Assembly (NCBI GenBank): GCA_022567855.1
Contig: JADFGE010000224.1
Coordinates: 1 to 5,482, forward strand
Reading direction: 5' to 3'
Length of the DNA: 5,482 nucleotides
Origin: Planctomycetota bacterium
GTDB lineage: Bacteria > Planctomycetota > Phycisphaerae > Phycisphaerales > SM1A02
Position numbers and translations under genes: made by a program. The notes under the pieces were generated by a model. That model saw only the letters and a list, made by a program, of their open reading frames with translations, was not told where the DNA came from and searched no databases. Positions 1-5,482 of the stretch are shown here, one piece after another; position 1 is the stretch's first letter, and every line of letters begins with the position of its first letter.

Positions 1-104
1 AAGGGCACCAGATGCTGGACGGTGACACCGAGATGGTCATGCAGATGTGTCGTGACCAGTTCGGCATCACGTCGAGTGCCAGTTGCGACCCAGCGGGTGG
101 GTGA
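1..104 (+). CDS. 3' end of an unidentified upstream gene (partial)
   Basis: Reading from base 3, 33 codons run open from the window edge to a TGA at 102-104. The visible peptide begins GHQMLDGDTEMVMQMC and ends SSASCDPAGG. I do not recognise the family and assign no function. Coding is supported by a strong preference for G or C at third codon positions (about 26 of 33), and by the stop codon overlapping the start of the next reading frame as GTGA. The other two frames are less convincing here: one is stopped at 22-24 and again at 53-55. A frameshift joining this frame to the next one cannot be excluded. Its position ahead of a polysaccharide-initiating transferase makes a role in surface polysaccharide possible, but that is inference only. 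Confidence 0.4.
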   Translation, partial: GHQMLDGDTEMVMQMCRDQFGITSSASCDPAGG

Positions 105-367
105 GAGCGCGCAACGCGACCACGCTCGGTGCCGCTGCCCCTGTGCCTATTGTCCTCGAATTGGAGTCGACCACATGCGGTTCTTCGTGCGCGCCGTGCC
201 AGCAGGCGCGGCGTTGCTTATGCCGGGTCTCGGCGCGACACGGGACTTTCACCACGGACGAGTTCTGGGAGCAGGGGCGCGAGCAGCTGGAATCCTTGGC
301 CAAAGAATTGAAAAATCCGAGGGAAAGGGCCGTATGGGCCGATGACGTGGGGGATAATTCCGACTAA
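101..367 (+). CDS. small cysteine-containing hypothetical protein (88 aa)
   Basis: Starting at GTG 101-103, this frame encodes 88 residues and ends at TAA 365-367. I chose this start because it overlaps the preceding stop in a GTGA arrangement, with a GGGTGG stretch just upstream that could serve as a weak ribosome site; a TTG at 83 would add six residues. The middle holds four cysteines in CGSSCAPCQQARRCLC, a spacing that could bind a metal. The C-terminal third is charged, probably helical (EFWEQGREQLESLAKELK) and ends in an acidic tail, DDVGDNSD. Third-position GC is higher than in the competing frame that starts at 22. There is no signal peptide or membrane segment. No family is recognised. 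It could also be a frameshifted continuation of the upstream gene, or a spurious frame. Confidence 0.4.
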   Translation: MRARNATTLGAAAPVPIVLELESTTCGSSCAPCQQARRCLCRVSARHGTFTTDEFWEQGREQLESLAKELKNPRERAVWADDVGDNSD

Positions 368-418
368 GCTGGGCGGCTAGGTGGGAGCGTGCCCTGAACC
401 TTCAGTGGGTGGATTGGT

Positions 419-1870
419 GTGCTGAGACAACAGCATCGGTTTTTCCGCAATGTGCTGATGGCCTGCGACCTGGCGATCATCATCGCCGCCGCAGTCTTGG
501 CGTACTTTTTGCGCTTCGATGCTCTCGTCGACATCATCCCGCCCAAGGAATCCATCACCAGCTTCCAGGTCCACGCGATTCCTGTCCTGCTCGTGTGGCC
601 GCTCATGTGGCTGGCGGCGATCAGCGTGGGGCTGTACAAGCCGCGGCGTGATCAGCGCTTCTACCACGAGGCGGTGGCGATCATCAAGGCGGTTCTCCTG
701 GGGCTGGGACTGACGATCGCCTTCCTCAGCCTGTTCCAAAACATCCTGTTTGAGGGCCGGCACTTCAGCGGCTGGCAGTTCGCCGTGTATGGCGTGATCG
801 CCGCGGCCATGCTTATTGTCTGGCGGTTCTTGTTTCGCATCGGTGTCAGGGCGCTGCGCCGGCGCGGCTGGAACCTGCGGCACGTGGCGATCATTGGCAC
901 AGGACGGCTGGGGCAGGTCGCCTATCACACGCTCTCTCGTAACAGTTGGACGGGCATCAAGCCTGCGTTCTTTATCAGTCACCATGAGACGACGACGCGT
1001 ACGAGCTGTCTTGATCTGCCCGTACGAGGCGGGTTATCCGAGCTGGAAACGATTCTCGATGCCAGTTCCGTAACGGGCGTATTCATCGCGATGCCCGGGC
1101 GAATGACCCAGGTGCTGCCGGACTTGCTGCGGCGACTGGAGCGCTATCCGGTTGATGTGCGCGTGGTGCCGGACATGAATCCCAAGTTTATGCCGATCAA
1201 CATGTCCGCCCACGAGTTGGACGGCATGCCGGTGCTGTCGGTGCGCGAGTCGCCGTTGAGCGGCTGGGGGCGAATCACCAAGCGCGGACTGGATCTCGTG
1301 GGCGGGGCGCTCCTTCTGCTGGCGTTCGCGGTTCCCATGCTCGTCATCGGTCTCTTAGTGCGACTCTCGGGCCCGGGGGCGGTGATGTTTCGGCAGGAGC
1401 GCATGAGCCTCAACGGCCAGCGGTTCAACATCTTCAAGTTCCGCACGATGAAGCATGTCGATGCCGAACGCCAGGCCTTGGCCGATCTTGGCAAGGGCAC
1501 CGACGCCTGGACCAAGCCGAACGACGAGCGCATTACACCCTTTGGTCGATTTCTGCGCCGCACCAGCCTCGACGAACTGCCGCAACTGCTCAACGTGCTG
1601 CTGGGCGAGATGTCGCTCGTGGGGCCTAGGCCGGAGCGCCCCGAACTGATCGAGAAGTTCCGCGAAGACTGGCGCGGCTACATGCTCCGACAGCGCGTCA
1701 AGGCCGGCATGACCGGCTGGGCCCAAGTCAACGGGCTGCGCGGCGACACCAGCCTGCGCAAGCGCCTGCAATACGACCTCTTCTATGTTCGCAACTGGTC
1801 GTTCACGTTCGATCTGCGCATCCTCTGGCTGACGATGTTTCGCGGCTTCGCGCACCCCAACGCGTACTGA
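419..1870 (+). CDS. undecaprenyl-phosphate sugar-1-phosphate transferase (WcaJ/WbaP-type polyprenyl glycosylphosphotransferase)
   Basis: This inner-membrane enzyme transfers a sugar-1-phosphate from a UDP-sugar to undecaprenyl phosphate, the first committed step of exopolysaccharide repeat-unit assembly. The 483 residues match the usual size of the large, multi-spanning class. Four hydrophobic segments lie near 14-33, 51-72, 86-106 and 117-140. A Rossmann-like domain with GTGRLG at 160-165 follows (CoA-binding_3 type). The C-terminal catalytic domain begins near 287, with a membrane-inserted hydrophobic stretch at 289-315 whose Pro306 may make the helix break known in this family. Next come FKFRTM (339-344), the Asp385-Glu386 catalytic dyad in RRTSLDELPQ, VGPRPE (401-406) and KAGMTGWAQVNG (428-439). 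The GTG start keeps the N-terminal segment complete and follows a GGGTGGA stretch; an ATG at 458 would shorten it by 13 residues. The sugar used (glucose, galactose or other) cannot be read from sequence. It starts 51 bases after the small upstream frame, so co-transcription is possible. Confidence 0.96.
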   Translation: MLRQQHRFFRNVLMACDLAIIIAAAVLAYFLRFDALVDIIPPKESITSFQVHAIPVLLVWPLMWLAAISVGLYKPRRDQRFYHEAVAIIKAVLLGLGLTIAFLSLFQNILFEGRHFSGWQFAVYGVIAAAMLIVWRFLFRIGVRALRRRGWNLRHVAIIGTGRLGQVAYHTLSRNSWTGIKPAFFISHHETTTRTSCLDLPVRGGLSELETILDASSVTGVFIAMPGRMTQVLPDLLRRLERYPVDVRVVPDMNPKFMPINMSAHELDGMPVLSVRESPLSGWGRITKRGLDLVGGALLLLAFAVPMLVIGLLVRLSGPGAVMFRQERMSLNGQRFNIFKFRTMKHVDAERQALADLGKGTDAWTKPNDERITPFGRFLRRTSLDELPQLLNVLLGEMSLVGPRPERPELIEKFREDWRGYMLRQRVKAGMTGWAQVNGLRGDTSLRKRLQYDLFYVRNWSFTFDLRILWLTMFRGFAHPNAY

Positions 1871-1887
1871 CCAGAAGAAGGCCCCGA

Positions 1888-1946
1888 TCCCGATGGAATC
1901 GGGACCCCGATAGAATCGGGACACAGAGCCGCAGGTGGAATCGGGA
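1888..1946. repeat. cluster of three ATCGGGA-type palindromic repeat units
   Basis: Just after the transferase gene, the core RGAATCGGGA occurs at 1895-1904, 1912-1921 and 1937-1946. The first copy completes a perfect 7-bp stem: TCCCGAT at 1888-1894, loop GGA, ATCGGGA at 1898-1904. The second makes a 6-bp stem: CCCGAT at 1906-1911, loop AGA, ATCGGG at 1915-1920. The third is a half-unit lacking its left arm. Tandem short hairpins after a stop codon resemble REP-like intergenic elements and may stop transcription or protect the mRNA 3' end. No T-tract follows, so an intrinsic terminator is not supported. Confidence 0.65.
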
Positions 1947-1989
1947 TCTCCGCTACGCTTCGACATCAGGAAGAAGGTATCGTGGCCCG

Positions 1990-2014
1990 GCGCGGCCGCT
2001 TCAGCGGCCAGCGC
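1990..2014. other. strong GC-rich hairpin in the queC leader
   Basis: GCGC (1990-1993) plus GGCCGC (1994-1999) pairs with GCGGCC (2004-2009) plus GCGC (2011-2014), leaving a TTCA loop and one bulged A at 2010: ten base pairs in all. A further outer pair, GTATCG at 1977-1982 and CGATAC at 2031-2036, would enclose it in a larger fold. There is no T-tract, so it is not a standard terminator. It lies 53 bases upstream of the queC start and could be part of its untranslated leader; it does not match the preQ1 aptamers I know. Its function is unknown. Confidence 0.5.
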
Positions 2015-2067
2015 AGACTGACGCAGGCGCCGATACGCAAACAACCATCCGGCTACGATCGATCCAC

Positions 2068-2784
2068 ATGACAGACGTCGCGCCAAAGGCGGTTGTACTT
2101 CTCTCCGGCGGGATCGATTCTACAACCACCCTGGCGATCGCGCGCGATGAAGGACTTGCTTGTTACGCGCTGAGCTTCGATTACAACCAGCGACATCGTG
2201 TCGAGCTTGAGGCAGCCGCCAACGTGGCCAAGACGTTCGGCGTGATCGATCATCGTGTCGTGAAGATCGATTTGCGTGCGTTCGGGGGGTCGGCGCTGAC
2301 GGACGATATCGACGTGCCGAAGGATCGGCCGCTACCCTCACCCCCAACCCCTCTCCCAGAGGGAGAGGGGAGTGAAGACATCCCCATCACCTATGTTCCG
2401 GCCCGAAACACGATCTTCCTGAGCTTCGCCCTCGCCTATGCCGAAGTTCTCAGCGCAACCGACATCTTCATCGGCGTCAACGCGATCGACTACTCCGGCT
2501 ACCCGGATTGCCGGCCGCAATACATCAAGGCGTTCGAGACCATGGCGAACCTCGCCACGAAAATGGGCGTCGAGGGACAGCGCATCACGATCCATACGCC
2601 GTTGATCGATCTCACCAAAGCACAAATCATCAAGCGCGGTATAGGCCTCGGCGTCGATTATTCGTTGACGTTCAGTTGCTACGACCCCGAATTAGATAAT
2701 CGCCCCTGTGGCCACTGCGATTCCTGTCTCCTGCGCGCCGAAGGCTTCCGAGAAGCAGGTCTCACTGATCCGGCAACGGCCTGA
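2068..2784 (+). CDS. queC: 7-cyano-7-deazaguanine synthase QueC (preQ0 synthase)
   Basis: QueC uses ATP and ammonia to convert 7-carboxy-7-deazaguanine into preQ0, the precursor of queuosine in tRNA; it acts in the cytosol. The 238 residues open with the PP-loop ATP-binding motif SGGIDST (13-19) and continue with FDYNQRHRVE (37-46), YVPARNT (109-115) and DYSGYPDCRP (141-150). The zinc site is complete: Cys204 in TFSCYDP, then Cys214, Cys217 and Cys220 in CGHCDSC. The ATG at 2068 places the PP-loop at its usual distance from the N-terminus; no clear Shine-Dalgarno sequence precedes it. Residues about 90-101 are an unusual proline/glycine/glutamate insert encoded by a palindromic repeat, placed between the conserved DIDVPKDR and DIPITYVPARNT blocks, where family members normally have a short variable loop. 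All catalytic and metal residues remain, so the enzyme is probably active. No other queuosine genes are in view. Confidence 0.96.
   Translation: MTDVAPKAVVLLSGGIDSTTTLAIARDEGLACYALSFDYNQRHRVELEAAANVAKTFGVIDHRVVKIDLRAFGGSALTDDIDVPKDRPLPSPPTPLPEGEGSEDIPITYVPARNTIFLSFALAYAEVLSATDIFIGVNAIDYSGYPDCRPQYIKAFETMANLATKMGVEGQRITIHTPLIDLTKAQIIKRGIGLGVDYSLTFSCYDPELDNRPCGHCDSCLLRAEGFREAGLTDPATA
2335..2370. repeat. palindromic repeat element inserted in frame inside queC
   Basis: A CCCTCACCCCCAA lead-in is followed by a perfect 10-bp inverted repeat: CCCCTCTCCC at 2348-2357, loop AGA, GGGAGAGGGG at 2361-2370. The unit is 36 bases long, an exact multiple of three, and encodes PSPPTPLPEGEG within QueC. From memory, near-identical CCCTCACCCC...CTCTCCC...GGGAGAGGGG units are scattered between genes in many GC-rich bacteria; that statement comes from general knowledge, not a search. 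Its low-complexity translation and skewed base composition differ sharply from the flanking conserved QueC sequence, which points to a later insertion into a surface loop. Confidence 0.8.
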
Positions 2785-2989
2785 TGGCTGCTCATATTCG
2801 CATGGCTTCCCATATTGGTAAGGATTAAAGGGACTAGGGGGTTGCAATCGTTCAACTGCCGTGGGAAAGTAGGGCGAGTTCGAGCAGGGCAACCATGAAG
2901 AACGTGGCCTGATCATCTGTGCCCAAGCGCCAAGAAGAGGTCTCCGTGCCCGGTCATTTCCGCATTGGATTCTCAGGCTTCTTCTACCG

Positions 2990-2996
2990 AAGGAGA
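2990..2996 (+). promoter_or_regulatory. Shine-Dalgarno site of the secreted propeller gene
   Basis: AAGGAGA sits 8 bases ahead of the ATG at 3005. It is the only near-consensus ribosome site in the window and fixes that start codon. The remainder of the 220-base gap 2785-3004 shows no gene, no convincing sigma-70 promoter and no strong hairpin. Confidence 0.85.
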
Positions 2997-3004
2997 AATT
3001 CAAA

Positions 3005-4966
3005 ATGAGAGGATCGAGAATAGGTCGTTCGGTTCAACTGGCCATTTCGGGTTTGTCGCTAGGCAGCGGGCTATCGGTCGGCACGACAGCATCCGGACAG
3101 TGTGACACCAACGAGACTGTCAAGCTCACCGCTTCGGATGCTGCGGAGGATGATGTGTATGGTTTTGCTGTGTCTATCAGCGCCTCGGTGGTGGTGATCG
3201 GCGCACACCAAGACGACGACGGGGGGAGCAACTCAGGTTCGGCGTACGTGTACCGGTTCGATCCGGATACTGCCATGTGGATAGAAGAACAAAAGCTCAC
3301 CGCCTCCGACGCGTTTGCGAACGCGGCGTTCGGTATATCTGTCTGCATTAGTGGGGATGTGATCGTGATAGGGTCGCCTCAACACGGGGGCAACGGCATC
3401 AGTTCAGGAGCAGCGTACGTTTTTCGGTACAACGGATCGACCTGGGAGGAAGAAATGAAACTCCTGCCTAGCGACGCTGCCAGTGGAGACGCATTCGGAC
3501 GCGGCGTTTTCGTAAGCGGCGATCTGGCTGTGGTTGGGGCATACCTCAACGACGATGCGGGTGGTAGCTCTGGATCAGCCTATGTGTATCGGTTTGACTC
3601 CGGCGGAGGGCGATGGAATGAGGAGGCAAAGCTCACTGCCTCTGATGGGGCGGCCGGCGACCAATTTGGGCTGTCTGTCTCCATCGGCGGCGATCTAGCT
3701 GTCATCGGTGCACACCGCGACGGCGATGCGGGCGGTAGTTCTGGATCAGCCTATGTATATCGGTTTGACTCCGAAGAAGGGCGGTGGAACGAGGAGGCAA
3801 AACTCGCGGCCTCCGATGCTGAAGGAGGTGATCGGTTCGGTATATCTGTTTCCCTCAGCAACGACCGGATCGCCATCGGTGCGCGAGGCAACGACGATGC
3901 AGGAAACGACACGGGGTCGGCATATATCTTTCGTAGCGAGGACGGCGGAATCTGGATTGAGGAAGCCAAACTAACGGCTTCAGATGCAACAGCCGGTGAC
4001 CTTTTTGGAAGGGCTGTATCCGTGAGCGACGATACGGTGGTGATCGGCGCGTCTGGGAACGAAGATGCTGGCAACAATTCTGGCTCCGGCTACGTTTTTC
4101 GCCGCAATGACATCGAGTGGTTCGAAGAGGCAAAGTTTACGGCCTCCGACGCTTCCGATGGTAATAACTTCGGCTTCTCTGTCGCCGTCGCCGGTGACTC
4201 GGCTGTGATTGGTACTCGCAACCCCAATGGGGAATCTCAGTCTGGTGCGGCGTATGTGTTCAGCGGTCTGTCTGATTGCAACGAGAACGGCGAGCTCGAT
4301 ATCTGCGATATCGCCGACGGTACGTCCGAGGACGACAACGGCAATGGCATTCCTGATGAATGCGAGATCAAAGACCTTGTACTTGATCTGGACATCAAGC
4401 CCGGATCATGTCCCAATCCGCTGAACCGCAATAGTCACGGCATGATGCCCGCGGCTGTCCTGGGGACCGACGACTTTGACGCTGCGCAGATTGACATTTC
4501 TTCGGTGTTGATCTCTCGTACTGACGGGATCGGCGGCAGCGCCGTGCCAAACGAAGGTCCGCCCGGACCGCATTCAGTGCTCGAAGATGTCGGCACGCCT
4601 TTTAACGGCGAACTGTGTGATTGCCATGAACTAGAAGGCGATGGCGCCGTCGATCTTCTGATGCACTTCCAAACGCAGGAAGTGGTAGAGGCGTTGGAGC
4701 TAGATGATCTGCCGCCAGGTACGTTTGTCGAGCTTACCGTCACAGGAGTCCTACGGGACAAGACACCGTTCTCCGCAAATGACTGCGTTCGCCTCGTGCC
4801 GCCCGGAGACATGGATGGAGACGGAGCAGTCGGCGCAATGGACCTGATCATGTTGATCTCTTCCTGGGGATCTTGTGCAGAATGCATCGAGTGCCCTGTC
4901 GATCTGGATGGTGATTGCAATGTCGGGGCGGCTGACCTGCTGATTCTGCTGGGGAATTGGGGGTAG
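3005..4966 (+). CDS. secreted seven-repeat FG-GAP beta-propeller protein with C-terminal dockerin-like domain
   Basis: This 653-residue protein starts with an arginine-containing, moderately hydrophobic leader (about 1-31, possible cleavage near ASG-QC), suggesting export. Residues 40-420 form seven repeats of 55-57 residues starting at 40, 97, 152, 209, 266, 322 and 377. Each follows the plan KLTASDA...FG.SVS.SGD..VIGA...DD.G..SGSAYVYRF...W.EE, like the FG-GAP_2 family, and seven suits a closed beta-propeller. Residues 424-454 are an aspartate- and cysteine-rich linker ending NGNGIPDECE, probably calcium-binding. Residues about 457-598 carry the DLDIKPGSCPNPLN domain common in planctomycete secreted proteins, function unknown. 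The tail (601-653) has two dockerin-type calcium loops: Asp602/604/606/613 and Asp633/635/637/644. Cysteines 624, 627 and 630 lie between them. A surface or extracellular binding role is likely; no catalytic motif is visible and the ligand is unknown. It appears to be transcribed alone and faces gyrB. Confidence 0.9.
   Translation: MRGSRIGRSVQLAISGLSLGSGLSVGTTASGQCDTNETVKLTASDAAEDDVYGFAVSISASVVVIGAHQDDDGGSNSGSAYVYRFDPDTAMWIEEQKLTASDAFANAAFGISVCISGDVIVIGSPQHGGNGISSGAAYVFRYNGSTWEEEMKLLPSDAASGDAFGRGVFVSGDLAVVGAYLNDDAGGSSGSAYVYRFDSGGGRWNEEAKLTASDGAAGDQFGLSVSIGGDLAVIGAHRDGDAGGSSGSAYVYRFDSEEGRWNEEAKLAASDAEGGDRFGISVSLSNDRIAIGARGNDDAGNDTGSAYIFRSEDGGIWIEEAKLTASDATAGDLFGRAVSVSDDTVVIGASGNEDAGNNSGSGYVFRRNDIEWFEEAKFTASDASDGNNFGFSVAVAGDSAVIGTRNPNGESQSGAAYVFSGLSDCNENGELDICDIADGTSEDDNGNGIPDECEIKDLVLDLDIKPGSCPNPLNRNSHGMMPAAVLGTDDFDAAQIDISSVLISRTDGIGGSAVPNEGPPGPHSVLEDVGTPFNGELCDCHELEGDGAVDLLMHFQTQEVVEALELDDLPPGTFVELTVTGVLRDKTPFSANDCVRLVPPGDMDGDGAVGAMDLIMLISSWGSCAECIECPVDLDGDCNVGAADLLILLGNWG
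3122..4264 (+). repeat. seven tandem coding repeats of 165-171 bases (propeller blades)
   Basis: Repeat units begin at 3122, 3293, 3458, 3629, 3800, 3968 and 4133. The closest pair at DNA level lies across units three to five: 3554-3647 and 3725-3818 are offset by exactly 171 bases and differ at only about a dozen of 94 positions, most of the changes silent at third codon positions. Other units share the protein pattern but have diverged much more at DNA level. This indicates stepwise tandem duplication within the gene, with one relatively recent round. Confidence 0.88.
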
Positions 4967-4999
4967 GGGGAAGGCTTGAGGGGTGAGGCTTGGGAAGAA

Positions 5000-5017
5000 G
5001 GGACGCTGCGCGTCACC
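5000..5017 (-). terminator. possible gyrB terminator hairpin
   Basis: Between the convergent genes, GACGC (5002-5006) pairs with GCGTC (5010-5014) around a TGC loop, extendable by GG/CC across a bulged base. On the gyrB strand the hairpin is followed by a pyrimidine run, CCTTCTTCCC, with few thymines. This is weak for a factor-independent terminator; it might serve either strand or neither. It lies about 75 bases beyond the gyrB stop. Confidence 0.25.
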
Positions 5018-5061
5018 CGCTAAACGGGGGCATGGCATGATGCGATAATGCCTTGACGCCA

Positions 5062-5091
5062 ATCCGTGTTTATCTGTGTGTATCTGTGGTT
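5062..5091. repeat. ATCTGTG-type tandem repeat abutting the gyrB stop codon
   Basis: Three ten-base units follow one another: ATCCGTGTTT (5062-5071), ATCTGTGTGT (5072-5081) and ATCTGTGGTT (5082-5091). On the gyrB strand this reads as AACCACAGAT... beginning at the base after the TGA. From general knowledge, ACCACAGAT...ACACAGAT...ACACGGAT units recur between genes in many bacterial genomes and are often mistranslated as short hypothetical proteins. The function is not known to me. Copy number in this genome cannot be judged from one window. Confidence 0.7.
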
Positions 5092-5482
5092 TCAGATATC
5101 CAGATTCTTGACTTCCAGGGCGTGCTCTTCGATATACGCACGCCGGCTCTGGACGTCCTCGCCCATGAGCGTTGCAAAGAGCTGCTCCGCGTCGGAGGCG
5201 GTGTCCCAGGTGACGCGCAGGATCGTGCGCTTGGCTGGGTCCATCGTCGTGTCCCACAGCTCCTCGGGATTCATCTCGCCCAAGCCCTTGAAGCGTTTGA
5301 TCTCGATGCCCCGCCGGCCGATGTCGTGCAACGCGGTCAGGATCGAGGGAATGTTGGGGATATCGACCACGTCCGGCTCGGCTGAGGGGTGATTGATGAT
5401 CCACGCATAGCGGGTGGGCATCTTCTCGCCGGTGACGGACTCCTCCTGCACAAGACCATAATCTTCAATATCGAGGCCGTAG
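5092..5482 (-). CDS. gyrB: DNA gyrase subunit B, C-terminal part (partial, runs off the window)
   Basis: GyrB is the ATPase subunit of the A2B2 gyrase that introduces negative supercoils into DNA. The frame is open from base 5481 to the TGA at 5092-5094, giving the last 129 residues; the start and ATPase domain lie beyond the right edge. The segment covers the end of the Toprim region and the gyrase B C-terminal domain. Signature stretches are RFKGLGEMNPEELW (63-76 of the visible part), TTMDPAKRTILRV, LFATLMGEDVQSRR and the terminal VKNLDI. The GLGEMNPEELW form and the NLDI end favour GyrB over the paralogous ParE, though the missing N-terminus leaves slight doubt. It is convergent with the propeller gene, with 125 bases between the two stop codons. 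Confidence 0.94.
   Translation of the reverse strand, partial: YGLDIEDYGLVQEESVTGEKMPTRYAWIINHPSAEPDVVDIPNIPSILTALHDIGRRGIEIKRFKGLGEMNPEELWDTTMDPAKRTILRVTWDTASDAEQLFATLMGEDVQSRRAYIEEHALEVKNLDI

Noticed and set aside
22..345. Plus-strand frame of 107 codons overlapping the small cysteine protein
   Set aside because: Third codon positions are much less GC-biased in its second half, it runs through the better-supported frames, and its start has no overlap or ribosome site supporting it.
377..985. Long minus-strand open frame of 202 codons opposite the transferase gene
   Set aside because: Its translation is low-complexity and rich in Arg, Gln, Asp and Pro, typical of the antisense of a GC-rich gene. 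The plus strand carries clear transferase motifs.
1971..2067. preQ1 riboswitch controlling queC
   Set aside because: I found none of the expected compact pseudoknot features, such as the A-rich tail and the small CUA-type loop, near the ribosome site.
1355..2086. Minus-strand frame of 243 codons spanning the end of the transferase gene and the queC leader
   Set aside because: It is antisense to the catalytic domain and then crosses the repeat cluster; no recognisable motif and no ribosome site.
2692..3003. Minus-strand frame of 103 codons across the end of queC and the following gap
   Set aside because: It overlaps the zinc-site end of queC in antisense, and the translation resembles no protein family I know.
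2919..3008. A 29-codon GTG frame whose TGA overlaps the propeller start as ATGA, possibly a leader peptide
   Set aside because: There is no ribosome site before the GTG, and the overlap is likely chance because the reading frame simply runs through the Shine-Dalgarno region.
3005..4966. Integrin-type calcium sites (DxDxDG) within the propeller blades
   Set aside because: The blade loops carry N/D-D-D/E-A-G or similar but not a consistent DxDxDGxxD pattern, so calcium binding by the blades is not supported.
5053..5392. Plus-strand frames of about 110 codons running across the repeat and opposite gyrB
   Set aside because: The N-termini are translations of the ATCTGTG repeat and the rest is antisense to strongly conserved GyrB sequence.

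Overview
The window reads as a chromosomal segment from a GC-rich bacterium, most likely an uncultured planctomycete of Phycisphaerae-like character. The main clue is the large secreted protein at 3005-4966. It combines FG-GAP-type repeats, an aspartate- and cysteine-rich 'DxNxNGIPDECE' linker, a 'DIKPGSCPNPLN' domain and a dockerin-like C-terminus ending in LLGNWG, a combination typical of planctomycetes. The GyrB C-terminus fits but is not diagnostic. This taxonomic call is inference; no marker gene is complete.

Layout. Positions 1-367 hold the end of an unidentified gene and, joined to it by a GTGA stop/start overlap, a probable small cysteine-containing protein. Positions 419-1870 encode a complete polyprenyl-phosphate sugar-1-phosphate transferase, which starts exopolysaccharide repeat-unit synthesis at the inner membrane. 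The 197-base gap that follows (1871-2067) carries three copies of an ATCGGGA-type element and a strong GC hairpin. Positions 2068-2784 encode QueC of the queuosine/preQ0 pathway, whose reading frame contains an in-frame 36-base palindromic repeat. After a 220-base gap with no recognisable gene comes the secreted seven-repeat beta-propeller/dockerin gene behind a clear Shine-Dalgarno site. The right end is the 3' part of gyrB on the minus strand, convergent with the propeller gene. A tandem ATCTGTG-type repeat lies directly against the gyrB stop codon.

The genes do not form one pathway: surface polysaccharide initiation, tRNA modification, a secreted protein and DNA topology sit side by side, and only the first two or three reading frames look possibly co-transcribed. 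No RNA gene, CRISPR array, transposase, toxin-antitoxin or defence system is visible, and I do not see a convincing new multi-gene system. The most unusual signals are the repeat element domesticated inside queC, the three different dispersed-type repeats within 3.2 kb, and the internally amplified propeller gene.
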